The position numbers and the translations under genes are program-made. A DNA stretch of 64,000 nucleotides from Tetragonia tetragonoides. Its lineage: Eukaryota; Streptophyta; Magnoliopsida; Caryophyllales; Aizoaceae. The number at the start of each line of letters is the position of its first letter. The first letter of the stretch is position 1. Location of the stretch: assembly GCA_038025085.1 (NCBI GenBank), contig CM076141.1, forward strand, positions 23,746,501 to 23,810,500, given 5' to 3'. Under the pieces are notes generated by a model. That model worked only from the letters and a program-made list of their open reading frames with translations, was not told the DNA's origin and ran no database searches. This document shows positions 10,629 to 23,615 of this stretch, piece after piece.

Positions 10629-11978
10629 ACGGGTAAATTCATTCCAAAGCTTGAGTTGAAACTTGTTTATACTTGTAAACATCCTAGGTGTAGTTTCACA
10701 CTCAAATGAATGCAAACAAAGTATTTAGATGCTTTGTCTTGATATACAACACAAAAGAACTCAAATCTCTTTCACCCTACTCGTATGAGCTTTTAAAACG
10801 TGTAAATACATTTAAAAGCTTGAGTTGAAGCTTGTTTGTACTTGTAAACATCCTAGGTGTAGTTTCACACTCAAATGAATGCAAACAAAGTATTTGGATG
10901 CTTTCTCTTACTATACAACACAAAAGAACTCAAATCTCTTTCACCCTACTCGTATGAGCTTTTAAAACGTGTAAATACATTCAAAAGCTTGAGTTGAAGC
11001 TTGTTTGTACTTGTAAACATCCTAGGTGTAGTTTCACACTCAAATGAATGCAAACAAAGTATTTGGATGCTTTCTCTTACTATACAACACAAAAGAACTC
11101 AAATCTCTTTCACCCTACTCGTACGAGCTTTTAAAACGCGTAAATGAATTCAAAAGCATGAGATGAAGCTTGTTTGTAACTGTAAACATCCTAGGTGTAG
11201 TTTCACACTCAAATGAATGCAAACAAAGTATTTGGATGCTTTCTCTTAATATACAACACAAAAGAACTCAATTTCTATCACCCTAGTCGTAAGAGCTGTT
11301 AAAACGCGTAAATTCATTCAACAGCTTGAGTTGAAGCTTGTTTGTACTTCTAAACATCCTAGCTGTTGTTTCACACTCAAATGAATGCAAACAACGTATT
11401 TGGATGCTTTCTCTTAATATACAACACAAAAGAACTCAAATCTCTTTCACCCTACTCGTATGAGCTGTTAAAACGCGTAAATGCATTCAAAAGCTTGAGT
11501 TGAAGCTTGTTTGTAATTTAACACATTCTTGGTGTAGTTTCATACTCAAAAGAATGCAAACAAAGTATTTGGATGCTTTCTCTTAATATACAACACAAAA
11601 GAACTCAAATCTCTTTCACCCTACTCGTATGAGCTTTTAAAACGCGTAAATGAATTCAAAAGCATGAGTTGAAGCTTGTTTGTAACTGTAAACATCCTAG
11701 GTGTAGTTTCACACTCAAATGAATGCAAACAAAGTATTTGGATGCTTTCTCTTAATATACAACACAAAAGAACTCAAATCTCTTTCACCCTCCTCGTATT
11801 TGCTTTTAAAACGCGTAAATGCATTCAAAAGCTTGAGTTGAAGCTTGTTTGTACTTTTAAACAACCCTGGTGTTATTTCACACTCAAATGAATTCAAACA
11901 AAGTATTTGAATATTTTCTCTTAATATACAACACAAAAGAACCCAATTTCTATCACCCTAGTCGTAAGAGCTGTTAAA
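10629..11978 (+). repeat. HOR block 11: 8-mer A1'-B-C-D-E-F-G-H
   Basis: 1350 bp. Same order as block 5 with scattered substitutions (tttagatgctttgtc near 10725, acttctaaac near 11347, acttttaaac near 11853). Confidence 0.9.
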
Positions 11979-14343
11979 ACGGGTAAATTCATTCAAAAGC
12001 TTGAGTTGAAACTTGTTTATACTTGTAAACATCCTAGGTGTAGTTTCACACTCAAATGAATGCAAACAAAGTATTTGGATGCTTTCTCTTTATATACAAC
12101 ACAAAAGAACTCAAATCTCTTTCACCCTACTCGTATGAGCTTTTAAAACGTGTAAATACATTTAAAAGCTTGAGTTGAAGCTTGTTTGTACTTGTAAACA
12201 TCCTAGGTGTAGTTTCACACTCAAATGAATGCAAACAAAGTATTTGGATGCTTTCTCTCAATATACAACACAAAAGAACTCAAATCTCTTTCACCCTAAT
12301 CGTATGAGCTTTTAAAACGTGTAAATACATTCAAAAGCTTGAGTTGAAGCTTGTTTGTACTTGTAAACATCCTAGGTGTAGTTTCACACTCAAATGAATG
12401 CAAACAAAGTATTTGGATGCTTTCTCTTACTATACAACACAAAAGAACTCAAATCTCTTTCACCCTACTCGTATGAGCTTTTAAAACGTGTAAATACATT
12501 CAAAAGCTTGAGTTGAAGCTTGTTTGTACTTGTAAACATCCTAGGTGTAGTTTCACACTCAAATGAATGCAAACAAAGTATTTGGATGCTTTCTCTTACT
12601 ATACAACACAAAAGAACTCAAATCTCTTTCACCCTACTCGTACGAGCTTTTAAAACGCGTAAATGAATTCAAAAGCATGAGATGAAGCTTGTTTGTAACT
12701 GTAAACATCCTAGGTGTAGTTTCACACTCAAATGAATGCAAACAAAGTATTTGGATGCTTTATCTTAATATACAACACAAAAGAACTCAAATCTCTTTCA
12801 CCCTACTCGTATGAGCTTTTAAAACGTGTAAATACATTCAAAAGCTTGAGTTGAAGCTTGTTTGTACTTGTAAACATCCTAGGTGTAGTTTCACACTCAA
12901 ATGAATGCAAACAAAGTATTTGGATGCTTTCTCTTACTATACAACACAAAAGAACTCAAATCTCTTTCACCCTACTCGTACGAGCTTTTAAAACGCGTAA
13001 ATGAATTCAAAAGCATGAGATGAAGCTTGTTTGTAACTGTAAACATCCTAGGTGTAGTTTCACACTCAAATGAATGCAAACAAAGTATTTGGATGCTTTC
13101 TCTTACTATACAACACAAAAGAACTCAATTTCTATCAACCTAGTCGTAAGAGCTGTTAAAACGCGTAAATTCATTCAACAGCTTATGTTGAAGCTTGTTT
13201 GTAGTTGTAAACATCCTAGCTGTTGTTTCACACTCAAATGAATGCAAACAACGTATTTGGATGCTTTCTCTTAATATACAACACAAAAGAACTCAAATCT
13301 CTTTCACCCTACTCGTATGAGCTTTTAAAACGCGTAAATGCATTCAAAAGCTTGAGTTGAAGCTTGTTTGTAATTTAACACATTCTTGGTGTAGTTTCAT
13401 ACTCAAAAGAATGCAAACAAAGTATTTGGATGCTTTCTCTTAATATACAACACAAAAGAACTCAAATCTCTTTCACCCTACTCGTATGAGCTTTTAAAAC
13501 GCGTCAATGAATTCAAAAGCATGAGTTGAAGCTTGTTTGTAACTGTAAACATCCTAGGTGTAGTTTCACACTCAAATGAATGCAAACAAAGTATTTGGAT
13601 GCTTTCTCTTAATATACAACACAAAAGAACTCAAATCTCTTTCACCCTCCTCGTATTTGCTTTTAAAACGCGTAAATGCATTCAAAAGCTTGAGTTGAAG
13701 CTTGTTTGTACTTGTAAACAACCCTGGTGTTATTTCACACTCAAAATGAATGCAAAGAAATTATTTGGATATTTTCTCTTAATATACAACACAAAAGAAC
13801 TCAATTTCTATCACCCTAGTCGTAAGAGCTGTTAAAACGCGTACATTCATTCAAAAGCTTGAGTTGAAGCTTGTTTGTACTTGTAAACATCCTAGGTGTA
13901 GTTTCACACTCAAAATGAATGCAAAGAAAGTATTTGGATACTTTCTCTTAATATACAACACAAAAGAACTCAAATCTCTTTCACCCTCCTCGTATGAGCT
14001 TTTAAAACGCGTAAATGCATTCAAAAACTTGAATTGAAGCTTGTTTGTAACTGTAAACATCATAGGTGTAGTTTCACACTCAAATGAATGCAAACAAAGT
14101 ATTTGGATGCTTTCTCTTAGTATACAACACAAAAGAACTCAAATCTCTTTCACCCTACTCGTATGAGCTTTTAAAACGCGTAAATGCATTCAAAAGCTTC
14201 AGTTGAAGCTTGTTTGTACTTGTAAACAACCCTGGTGTTATTTCACACTCAAATGAATGCAAACAAAGTATTTGAATATTTTCTCTTAATATACAACACA
14301 AAAGAACCCAATTTCTATCACCCTAGTCGTAAGAGCTGTTAAA
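11979..14343 (+). repeat. HOR block 12: irregular 14-mer
   Basis: 2365 bp, read as A1, B/I hybrid, C-like, C, D with a C-type tail, C, D, E, F, G, H-like, two unusual monomers, H. It contains a repeated C-D pair (about 12490-13160) and, at 13673-14175, three monomers with features seen almost nowhere else (next entry). Confidence 0.8.
13673..14175 (+). repeat. Three atypical monomers with +1 base variants
   Basis: The first two of these monomers carry 'ctcaaaatgaatgcaaag' (one extra A and 'aaagaaa' for 'aaacaaa') near 13741 and 13911; the first has 'tttggatattttc' and the second 'tttggatactttc'. The third has 'aaacttgaattg', 'catcataggtg' and 'cttagtatac'. The shared rare changes in neighbouring monomers suggest local spread of a mutation. 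Confidence 0.7.
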
Positions 14344-15018
14344 ACGGGTAAATTCATTCAAAAGCTTGAGTTGAAACTTGTTTGTACTTGTAAACATCCT
14401 AGGTGTAGTTTCACACTCAAATGAATGCAAACAAAGTATTTGGACGCTTTCTCTTAATATACAACACAAAAGAAGTCAAATCTCTTTCACCCTCCTCGTA
14501 TGAGCTTTTAAAACGCGTAAATGTATTCAAAAGCTTGAGTTTAAGCTTGTTTGTAACTGCAAACATCCTAGGTGTAGTTTCACACTCAAATGAATGCAAA
14601 CAAAGTATTTGGATGCTTTCTCTCAATATACAACACAAAAGAACTCAAATCTCTTTCACCCTAATCGTATGAGCTTTTAAAACGTGTAAATACATTCAAA
14701 AGCTTGAGTTGAAGCTTGTTTGTACTTGTAAACATCCTAGGTGTAGTTTCACACTCAAATGAATGCAAACAAAGTATTTGGACGCTTTCTCTTAATATAC
14801 AACACAAAAGAACTCAAATCTCTTTCACCCTCCTCGTATTTGCTTTTAAAACGCTTAAATGCATTCAAAAGCTTGAGTTGAAGCTTGTTTGTACTTGTAA
14901 ACAACCCTGGTGTTATTTCACACTCAAATGAATGCAAACAAAGTATTTGAATATTTTCTCTTAATATACAACACAAAAGAACCCAATTTCTATCACCCTA
15001 GTCGTAAGAGCTGTTAAA
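14344..15018 (+). repeat. HOR block 13: 4-mer A2-I-J-H
   Basis: 675 bp. Matches 9111-9785 at an offset of 5233, including the rare acgcttaaat H head near 14853. Confidence 0.9.
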
Positions 15019-15861
15019 ACGGGTAAATTCATTCAAAAGCTTGAGTTGAAACTTGTTTGTACTTGTAAACATCCTAGGTGTAGTTTCACACTCAAATGAA
15101 TGCAAACAAAGTATTTGGACGCTTTCTCTTAATATACAACACAAAAGAAGTCAAATCTCTTTCACCCTCCTCGTATGGGCTTTTAAAACGCGTAAATGTA
15201 TTCAAAAGCTTGAGTTTAAGCTTGTTTGTAACTGCAAACATCCTAGGTGTAGTTTCACACTCAAATGAATGCAAACAAAGTATTTGGATGCTTTCTCTTA
15301 ATATACAACACAAAAGAACTCAATTTCTATCACCCTAGTCGTAAGAGCTGTTAAAACGCGTAAATTCATTCAACAGCTTGAGTTGAAGCTTGTTTGTACT
15401 TGTAAACATCCTAGCTGTTGTTTCACACTCAAATGAATGCAAACAACGTATTTGGATGCTTTCTCTTAATATACAACACAAAAGAACTCAAATCTCTTTC
15501 ACCCTACTCGTATGAGCTGTTAAAACGCGTAAATGAATTCAAAAGCATGAGTTGAAGCTTGTTTGTAACTGTAATCATCCTAGGTGTAGTTTCACACTCA
15601 AATGAATGCAAACAAAGTATTTGGATGCTTTCTCTTAATATACAACACAAAAGAACTCAAATCTCTTTCACCCTCCTCGTATTTGCTTTTAAAACGCGTA
15701 AATGCATTCAAAAGCTTGAGTTGAAGCTTGTTTGTACTTGTAAACAACCCTAGTGTTATTTCACACTCAAATGAATTCAAACAAAGTATTTGAATATTTT
15801 CTCTTAATATACAACACAAAAGAACCCAATTTCTATCACCCTAGTCGTAAGAGCTGTTAAA
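15019..15861 (+). repeat. HOR block 14: 5-mer A2-I'-E-G-H
   Basis: 843 bp. Copy of block 10 at offset 5233; shares 'gtaatcatcc' (15571-15580), 'tatgggc' and 'ccctagtgtt'. Confidence 0.9.
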
Positions 15862-17380
15862 ACGGGTAAATTCATTCCAAAGCTTGAGTTGAAACTTGTT
15901 TATACTTGTAAACATCCTAGGTGTAGTTTCACACTCAAATGAATGCAAACAAAGTATTTAGATGCTTTCTCTTGATATACAACACAAAAGAACTCAAATC
16001 TCTTTCACCGTACTCGTATGAGCTTTTAAAACGTGTAAATACATTTAAAAGCTTGAGTTGAAGCTTGTTTGTACTTGTAAACATCCTAGGTGTAGTTTCA
16101 CACTCAAATGAATGCAAACAAAGTATTTAGATGCTTTCTCTTGATATACAACACAAAAGAACTCAAATCTCTTTCACCCTACTCGTATGAGCTTTTAAAA
16201 CGTGTAAATACATTTAAAAGCTTGAGTTGAAGCTTGTTTGTACTTGTAAACATCCTAGGTGTAGTTTCACACTCAAATGAATGCAAACAAAGTATTTGGA
16301 TGCTTTCTCTTACTATACAACACAAAAGAACTCAAATCTCTTTCACCCTACTCGTATGAGCTTTTAAAACGTGTAAATACATTCAAAAGCTTGAGTTGAA
16401 GCTTGTTTGTACTTGTAAACATCCTAGGTGTAGTTTCACACTCAAATGAATGCAAACAAAGTATTTGGATGCTTTCTCTTACTATACAACACAAAAGAAC
16501 TCAAATCTCTTTCACCCTACTCGTACGAGCTTTTAAAACGCGTAAATGAATTCAAAAGCATGAGATGAAGCTTGTTTGTAACTGTAAACATCCTAGGTGT
16601 AGTTTCACACTCAAATGAATGCAAACAAAGTATTTGGATGCTTTATCTTAATATACAACACAAAAGAACTCAATTTCTATCACCCTAGTCGTAAGAGCTG
16701 TTAAAACGCGTAAATTCATTCAACAGCTTGAGTTGAAGCTTGTTTGTACTTGTAAACATCCTAGCTGTTGTTTCACACTCAAATGAATGCAAACAACGTA
16801 TTTGGATGCTTTCTCTTAATATACAACACAAAAGAACTCAAATCTCTTTCACCCTACTCGTATGAGCTTTTAAAACGCGTAAATGCATTCAAAAGCTTGA
16901 GTTGAAGCTTGTTTGTAATTTAACACATTCTTGGTGTAGTTTCATACTCAAAAGAATGCAAACAAAGTATTTGGATGCTTTCTCTTAATATACAACACAA
17001 AAGAACTCAAATCTCTTTCACTCTACTCGTATGAGCTTTTAAAACGCGTAAATGAATTCAAAAGCATGAGTTGAAGCTTGTTTGTAACTGTAAACATCCT
17101 AGGTGTAGTTTCAAACTCAAATGAATGCAAACAAAGTATTTGGATGCTTTCTCTTAATATACAACACAAAAGAACTCAAATCTCTTTCACCCTCCTCGTA
17201 TTTGCTTTTAAAACGCGTAAATGCATTCAAAAGCTTGAGTTGAAGCTTGTTTGTACTTGTAAACAACCCTGGTGTTATTTCACACTCAAATGAATGCAAA
17301 CAAAGTATTTGAATATTTTCTCTTAATATACAACACAAAAGAACCCAATTTCTATCACCCTAGTCGTAAGAGCTGTTAAA
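15862..17380 (+). repeat. HOR block 15: 9-mer A1'-B-B-C-D-E-F-G-H
   Basis: 1519 bp. An 8-mer with B duplicated: the first two monomers both carry 'tttagatgc' and 'cttgatata', which indicates a one-monomer tandem duplication. Confidence 0.86.
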
Positions 17381-18393
17381 ACGGGTAAATTCATTCAAAA
17401 GCTTGAGTTGAAACTTGTTTGTACTAGTAAACATCCTAGGTGTAGTTTCACACTCAAATGAATGCAAACAAAGTATTTGGACGCTTTCTCTTAATTTACA
17501 ACACAAAAGAAGTCAAATCTCTTTCACCCTCCTCGTATGAGCTTTTAAAACGCGTAAATGTATTCAAAAGCTTGAGTTTAAGCTTGTTTGTAACTGCAAA
17601 CATCCTAGGTGTAGTTTCACACTCAAATGAATGCAAACAAAGTATTTGGATGCTTTCTCTCAATATACAACACAAAAGAACTCAAATCTCTTTCACCCTA
17701 ATCGTATGAGCTTTTAAAACGTGTAAATACATTCAAAAGCTTGAGTTGAAGCTTGTTTGTACTTGTAAACATCCTAGGTGTAGTTTCACACTCAAATGAA
17801 TGCAAACAAAGTATTTGGATGCTTTCTCTTGATATACAACACAAAAGAACTCAAATCTCTTTCACCCTACTCGTATGAGCTTTTAAAACGTGTAAATACA
17901 TTTAAAAGCTTGAGTTGAAGCTTGTTTGTACTTGTAAACATCCTAGGTGTAGTTTCACACTCAAATGAATGCAAACAAAGTATTTGGATGCTTTCTCTTG
18001 ATATACAACACAAAAGAACTCAAATCTCTTTCACCCTACTCGTATGAGCTTTTAAAACGTGTAAATACATTTAAAAGCTTGAGTTGAGGCTTGTTTGTAA
18101 CTGTAAACATCCTAGGTGTAGTTTCACACTCAAATGAATGCAAACAAAGTATTTGGATGCTTTCTCTTAATATACAACACAAAAGAACTAAAATCTCTTT
18201 CACCCTCCTCGTATTTGCTTTTAAAACGCGTAAATGCATTCAAAAGCTTGAGTTGAAGCTTGTTTGTACTTGTAAACAACCCTGGTGTTATTTCACACTC
18301 AAATGAATGCAAACAAAGTATTTGAATATTTTCTCTTAATATACAACACAAAAGAACCCAATTTCTATGACCCTAGTCGTAAGAGCTGCTAAA
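17381..18393 (+). repeat. HOR block 16: 6-mer A2-I-b0-B-(B/G)-H
   Basis: 1013 bp. The fifth monomer has a B head (acattt) and a G body (aactg, cctcctcgtatttgc), so C-D-E-F is skipped. 'tactagtaaac' near 17423 recurs at 18942, 38653, 43713 and 45233. Confidence 0.84.
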
Positions 18394-18899
18394 ACGGGTA
18401 AATTCATTCAAAAGCTTGAGTTGAAACTTGTTTGTACTTGTAAACATCCTAGGTGTAGTTTCACACTCAAATGAATGCAAACAAAGTATTTGGACGCTTT
18501 CTATTAATATACAACACAAAAGAACTCAAATCTCTTTCACCCTCCTCGTATGAGCTTTTAAAACGCGTAAATGAATTCAAAAGCATGAGTTGAAGCTTGT
18601 TTGTAACTGTAAACATCCTAGGTGTAGTTTCAAACTCAAATGAATGCAAACAAAGTATTTGGATGCTTTCTCTTAATATACAACACCAAAGAACTCAAAT
18701 CTCTTTCACCCTCCTCGTATTTGCTTTTAAAACGCGTAAATGCATTCAAAAGCTTGAGTTGAAGCTTGTTTGTACTTGTAAACAACCCTGGTGTTATTTC
18801 ACACTCAAATGAATGCAAACAAAGTATTTGAATATTTTCTCTTAATATACAACACAAAAGAACCCAATTTCTATCACCCTAGTCGTAAGAGCTGTTAAA
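18394..18899 (+). repeat. HOR block 17: 3-mer A2'-G-H
   Basis: 506 bp. Very short block: the A monomer (gctattaat-type variant 'tctattaata') passes directly into G and H. G has 'acaccaaag', a marker of copies in 26-33 kb. Confidence 0.85.
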
Positions 18900-19570
18900 A
18901 CGGGTAAATTCATTCAAAAGCTTGAGTTGAAACTTGTTTGTACTAGTAAACATCCTAGGTGTAGTTTCACACTCAAATGAATGCAAACAAAGTATTTGGA
19001 CGCTTTCTCTTAATTTACAACACAAAAGAAGTCAAATCTCTTTCACCCTCCTCGTATGAGCTTTTAAAACGCGTAAATGTATTCAAAAGCTTGAGTTGAA
19101 GCTTGTTTGTAATTTAACACATTCCTGGTGTAGTTTCATACTCAAAAGAATACAAACAAAGTATTTAGATGCTTTCTCTTAATATACAACACAAAAGAAC
19201 TCAAATCTCTTTCACCCTCCTCGTATGAGCTTTTAAAACGCGTAAATGCAATCAAAAGCTTGAGTTGAAGCTTGTTTGTAACTGTAAACATCCTAGGTGT
19301 AGTTTCACACTCAAATGAATGCAAACAAAGTATTTGGATGCTTTCTCTTAATATACAACACAAAAGAACTCAAATCTCTTTCACCCTCCTCGTGTTTGCT
19401 TTTAAAACGCGTAAATGCATTCAAAAGCTTGAGTTGAAGCTTGTTTGTACTTGTAAACATGGTGTTATTTCACACTCAAATGAATGCAAACAAAGTATTT
19501 GAATATTTTCTCTTAATATACAACACAAAAGAACCCAATTTCTATCACCCTAGTCGTAAGAGCTGTTAAA
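18900..19570 (+). repeat. HOR block 18: 4-mer A2-(I/F)-L-Hd4
   Basis: 671 bp, i.e. 675 minus 4. First appearance of the 4-bp-deleted H (aaacatggtg at 19455-19464) and of the L-type tail cgtgtttgc. The F copy has 'cattcctgg' and 'gaatacaaac'. Confidence 0.84.
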
Positions 19571-20245
19571 ACGGGTAAATTCATTCCAAAGCTTGAGTTG
19601 AAACTTGTTTGTACTTGTAAACATCCTAGGTGTAGTTTCACACTTAAATGAATGCAAACAAAGTATTTGGATGCTTTCTCTTGATATACAACACAAAAGA
19701 ACTCAAATCTCTTTCACCCTACTCGTATGAGCTTTTAAAACGTGTAAATACATTTAAAAGCTTGAGTTGAAGCTTGTTTGTACTTGTAAACATCCTAGGT
19801 GTAGTTTCACACTCAAATGAATGCAAACAAAGTATTTGGATGCTTTCTCTTAATATACAACACAAAAGAACTCAAATCTCTTTCACCCTACTCGTATGAG
19901 CTTTTAAAACGCGTAAATGCATTCAAAAGCTTGAGTTGAAGCTTGTTTGTAATTTAACACATTCCTGGTGTAGTTTCATACTCAAAAGAATACAAACAAA
20001 GTATTTAGATGCTTTCTCTTAATATACAACACAAAAGAACTCAAATCTCTTTCACCCTCCTCGTATGAGCTTTTAAAACGCGTAAATGCAATCAAAAGCT
20101 TGAGTTGAAGCTTGTTTGTACTTGTAAACAACCCTGGTGTTGTTTCACACTCAAATGAATGCAAACAAAGTATTTGAATAGTTTCTCTTAATATACAACA
20201 CAAAAGAACCCAATTTCTATCACCCTAGTCGTAAGAGCTGTTAAA
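19571..20245 (+). repeat. HOR block 19: 4-mer A-B-F-(H-like)
   Basis: 675 bp. A has 'cacttaaatg'; F again has 'cattcctgg'; the last monomer has head 'gcaatc', 'ggtgttgtttc' and 'tttgaatagtttc'. Confidence 0.82.
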
Positions 20246-20747
20246 ACGGGTAAATTCATTCAAAAGCTTGAGTTGAAACTTGTTTGTACTTGTAAACATC
20301 CTAGGTGTAGTTTCACACTCAAATGAATGCAAACAAAGTATTTGGATGCTTTCTCTTAATATACAACACAAAAGAACTCAAATCTCTTTCACCCTCCTCG
20401 TATGAGCTTTTAAAACGCGTAAATGCATTCAAAAGCTTGAGTTGAAGCTTGTTTGTAACTGTAAACATCCTAGGTGTAGTTTCACACTCAAATGAATTCA
20501 AACAAAGTATTTGGATGCTTTCTCTTAATATACAACACAAAAGAACTCAAATCTCTTTCACCCTCCTCGTGTTTGCTTTTAAAACGCGTAAATGCATTCA
20601 AAAGCTTGAGTTGAAGCTTGTTTGTACTTGTAAACATGGTGTTATTTCACACTCAAATGAATGCAAACAAAGTATTTGAATATTTTCTCTTAATATACAA
20701 CACAAAAGAACCCAATTTCGATCACCCTAATCGTAAGAGCTGTTAAA
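20246..20747 (+). repeat. HOR block 20: 3-mer A-L-Hd4
   Basis: 502 bp (506 minus the 4-bp H deletion). Same composition as the block at 50086. Confidence 0.84.
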
Positions 20748-22265
20748 ACGGGTAAATTCATTCCAAAGCTTGAGTTGAAACTTGTTTGTACTTGTAAACA
20801 TCCTAGGTGTAGTTTCACACTTAAATGAATGCAAACAAAGTATTTGGATGCTTTCTCTTGATATACAACACAAAAGAACTCAAATCTCTTTCACCCTACT
20901 CGTATGAGCTTTTAAAACGTGTAAATACATTTAAAAGCTTGAGTTGAAGCTTGTTTGTACTTGTAAACATCCTAGGTGTAGTTTCACACTCAAATGAATG
21001 CAAACAAAGTATTTGGATGCTTTCTCTTACTATACAACACAAAAGAACTCAAATCTCTTTCACCCTACTCGTATGAGCTTTTAAAACGTGTAAATACATT
21101 CAAAAGCTTGAGTTGAAGCTTGTTTGTACTTGTAAACATCCTAGGTGTAGTTCCACACTCAAATGAATGCAAACAAAGTATTTGGATGCTTTCTCTTACT
21201 ATACAACACAAAAGAACTCAAATCTCTTTCACCCTACTCGTACGAGCTTTTAAAACGCGTAAATGAATTCAAAAGCATGAGATGGAGCTTGTTTGTAACT
21301 GTAAACATCCTAGGTGTAATTTCACACTCAAATGAATGCAAACAAAGTATTTGGATGCTTTCTCTTAATATACAACACACAAGAACTCAATTTCTATCAC
21401 CCTAGTCGTAAGAGCTGTTAAAACGCGTAAATTCCGTCAACAGCTTGAGTTGAAGCTTGTTTGTACTTGTAAACATCCTAGGTGTAGTTTCACACTCAAA
21501 TGAATGCAAACAAAGTATTTGGATGCTTTCTTTTAATATCCAACACAAAAGAACTGAATTTCTATCACCCTAGTCGTAAGAGCTGTTAAAACGCGTAAAT
21601 TCATTCAACAGCTTGAGTTGAAGCTTGTTTGTACTTGTAAACATCCTAGGTGTTGTTTCACACTCATATGAATGCAAACAACGTATTCGGATGCTTTCTC
21701 TTAATATACAACACAAAAGAACTCAAATCTCTTTCACCCTACTCGTATGAGCTTTTAAAACGCGTAAATGCATTCAAAAGCTTGAGTTGAAGCTTGTTTG
21801 TAATTTAACACATTCTTGGTGTAGTTTCATACTCAAAAGAATGCAAACAAAGTATTTGGATGCTTTCTCTAAATATACAACACAAAAGAACTCAAATCTC
21901 TTTCACCCTACTTGTATGAGCTTTTAAAACGCGTAAATGAATTCAAAAGCATGAGTTGAAGCTTGTTTGTTCCTGTAAACATCCTAGGTGTAGTTTCACA
22001 CTCAAATGAATGCAAACAAAGTATTTGGATGCTTTCTATTAATATACAACACAAAAGAACTCAAATCTCTTTCACCCTCCTCGTATTTGCTTTTAAAACG
22101 CGTAAATGCATTCAAAAGCTTGAGTTGAAGCTTGTTTGTACTTGTAAACAACCCTGGTGTTATTTAACACTCAAATGAATGCAAACAAAGTATTTGAATA
22201 TTTTCTCTTAATATACAACACAAAAGAACCCAATTTCTATCACCCTAGTCGTAAGAGCTGTTAAA
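20748..22265 (+). repeat. HOR block 21: 9-mer A-B-C-D-e1-E'-F-G-H
   Basis: 1518 bp. Contains e1 (21423-21590; cttttaatatcc, gaactgaattt) and E' (21591-21759; ctaggtgttg, cactcatatg, gtattcgg). Same order as the block at 30016. Confidence 0.88.
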
Positions 22266-22940
22266 ACGGGTAAATTCATTCAAAAGCTTGAGTTGAAACT
22301 TGTTTGTACTTGTAAACATCCTAGGTGTAGTTTCACACTCAAATAAATGCAAACAAAGTATTTGGACGCTTTCTCTTAATATACAACACAAAAGAACTCA
22401 AATCTCTTTCACCCTACTCGTATGAGCTTTTAAAACGCGTAAATGCATTCAAAAGCTTGAGTTGAAGCTTGTTTGTAATTTAACACATTCTTGGTGTAGT
22501 TTCATACTCAAAAGAATGCAAACAAAGTATTTGGATGCTTTCTCTTAATATACAACACAAAAGAACTCAAATCTCTTTCACCCTACTCGTATGAGCTTTT
22601 AAAACGCGTAAATGAATTCAAAAGCATGAGTTGAAGCTTGTTTGTAACTGTAAACATCCTAGGTGTAGTTTCACACTCAAATGAATGCAAACAAAGTATT
22701 TGGATGCTTTCTCTTAATATACAACACAAAAGAACTCAAATCTCTTTCACCCTCCTCGTATTTGCTTTTAAAACGCGTAAATGCATTCAAAAGCTTGAGT
22801 TGAAGCTTGTTTGTACTTGTAAACAACCCTGGTGTTATTTTACACTCAAATGAATGCAAACAAAGTATTTGAATATTTTCTCTTAATATACAACACAAAA
22901 GAACCCAATTTCTATCACCCTAGTCGTAAGAGCTGTTAAA
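22266..22940 (+). repeat. HOR block 22: 4-mer A-F-G-H
   Basis: 675 bp. A has 'caaataaatgc' and 'tttggacgc' with a tail leading into F. Same composition at 26983, 31534 and 32209. Confidence 0.88.
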
Positions 22941-23615
22941 ACGGGTAAATTCATTCAAAAGCTTGAGTTGAAACTTGTTTGTACTTGTAAACATCCTAGG
23001 TGTAGTTTCACACTCAAATGAATGCAAACAAAGTATTTGGACGCTTTCTCTTAATATACAACACAAAAGAAGTCAAATCTCTTTCACCCTCCTCGTATGA
23101 GCTTTTAAAACGCGTAAATGTATTCAAAAGCTTGAGTTTAAGCTTGTTTGTAACTGCAAACATCCTAGGTGTAGTTTCACACTCAAATGAATGCAAACAA
23201 AGTATTTGGATGCTTTCTCTCAATATACAACACAAAAGAACTCAAATCTCTTTCACCCTAATCGTATGAGCTTTTAAAACGTGTAAATACATTCAAAAGC
23301 TTGAGTTGAAGCTTGTTTGTACTTGTAAACATCCTAGGTGTAGTTTCACACTCAAATGAATGCAAACAAAGTATTTGGACGCTTTCTCTTAATATACAAC
23401 ACAAAAGAACTCAAATCTCTTTCACCCTCCTCGTATTTGCTTTTAAAACGCGTAAATGCATTCAAAAGCTTGAGTTGAAGCTTGTTTGTACTTGTAAACA
23501 ACCCTGGTGTTATTTCACACTCAAATGAATGCAGACAAAGTATTTGAATATTTTCTCTTAATATACAACACAAAAGAACCCAATTTCTATCACCCTAGTC
23601 GTAAGAGCTGTTAAA
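22941..23615 (+). repeat. HOR block 23: 4-mer A2-I-J-H
   Basis: 675 bp. H carries 'gcagacaaag' (23531-23540), a private marker shared with 28249 and 33475. Confidence 0.9.
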
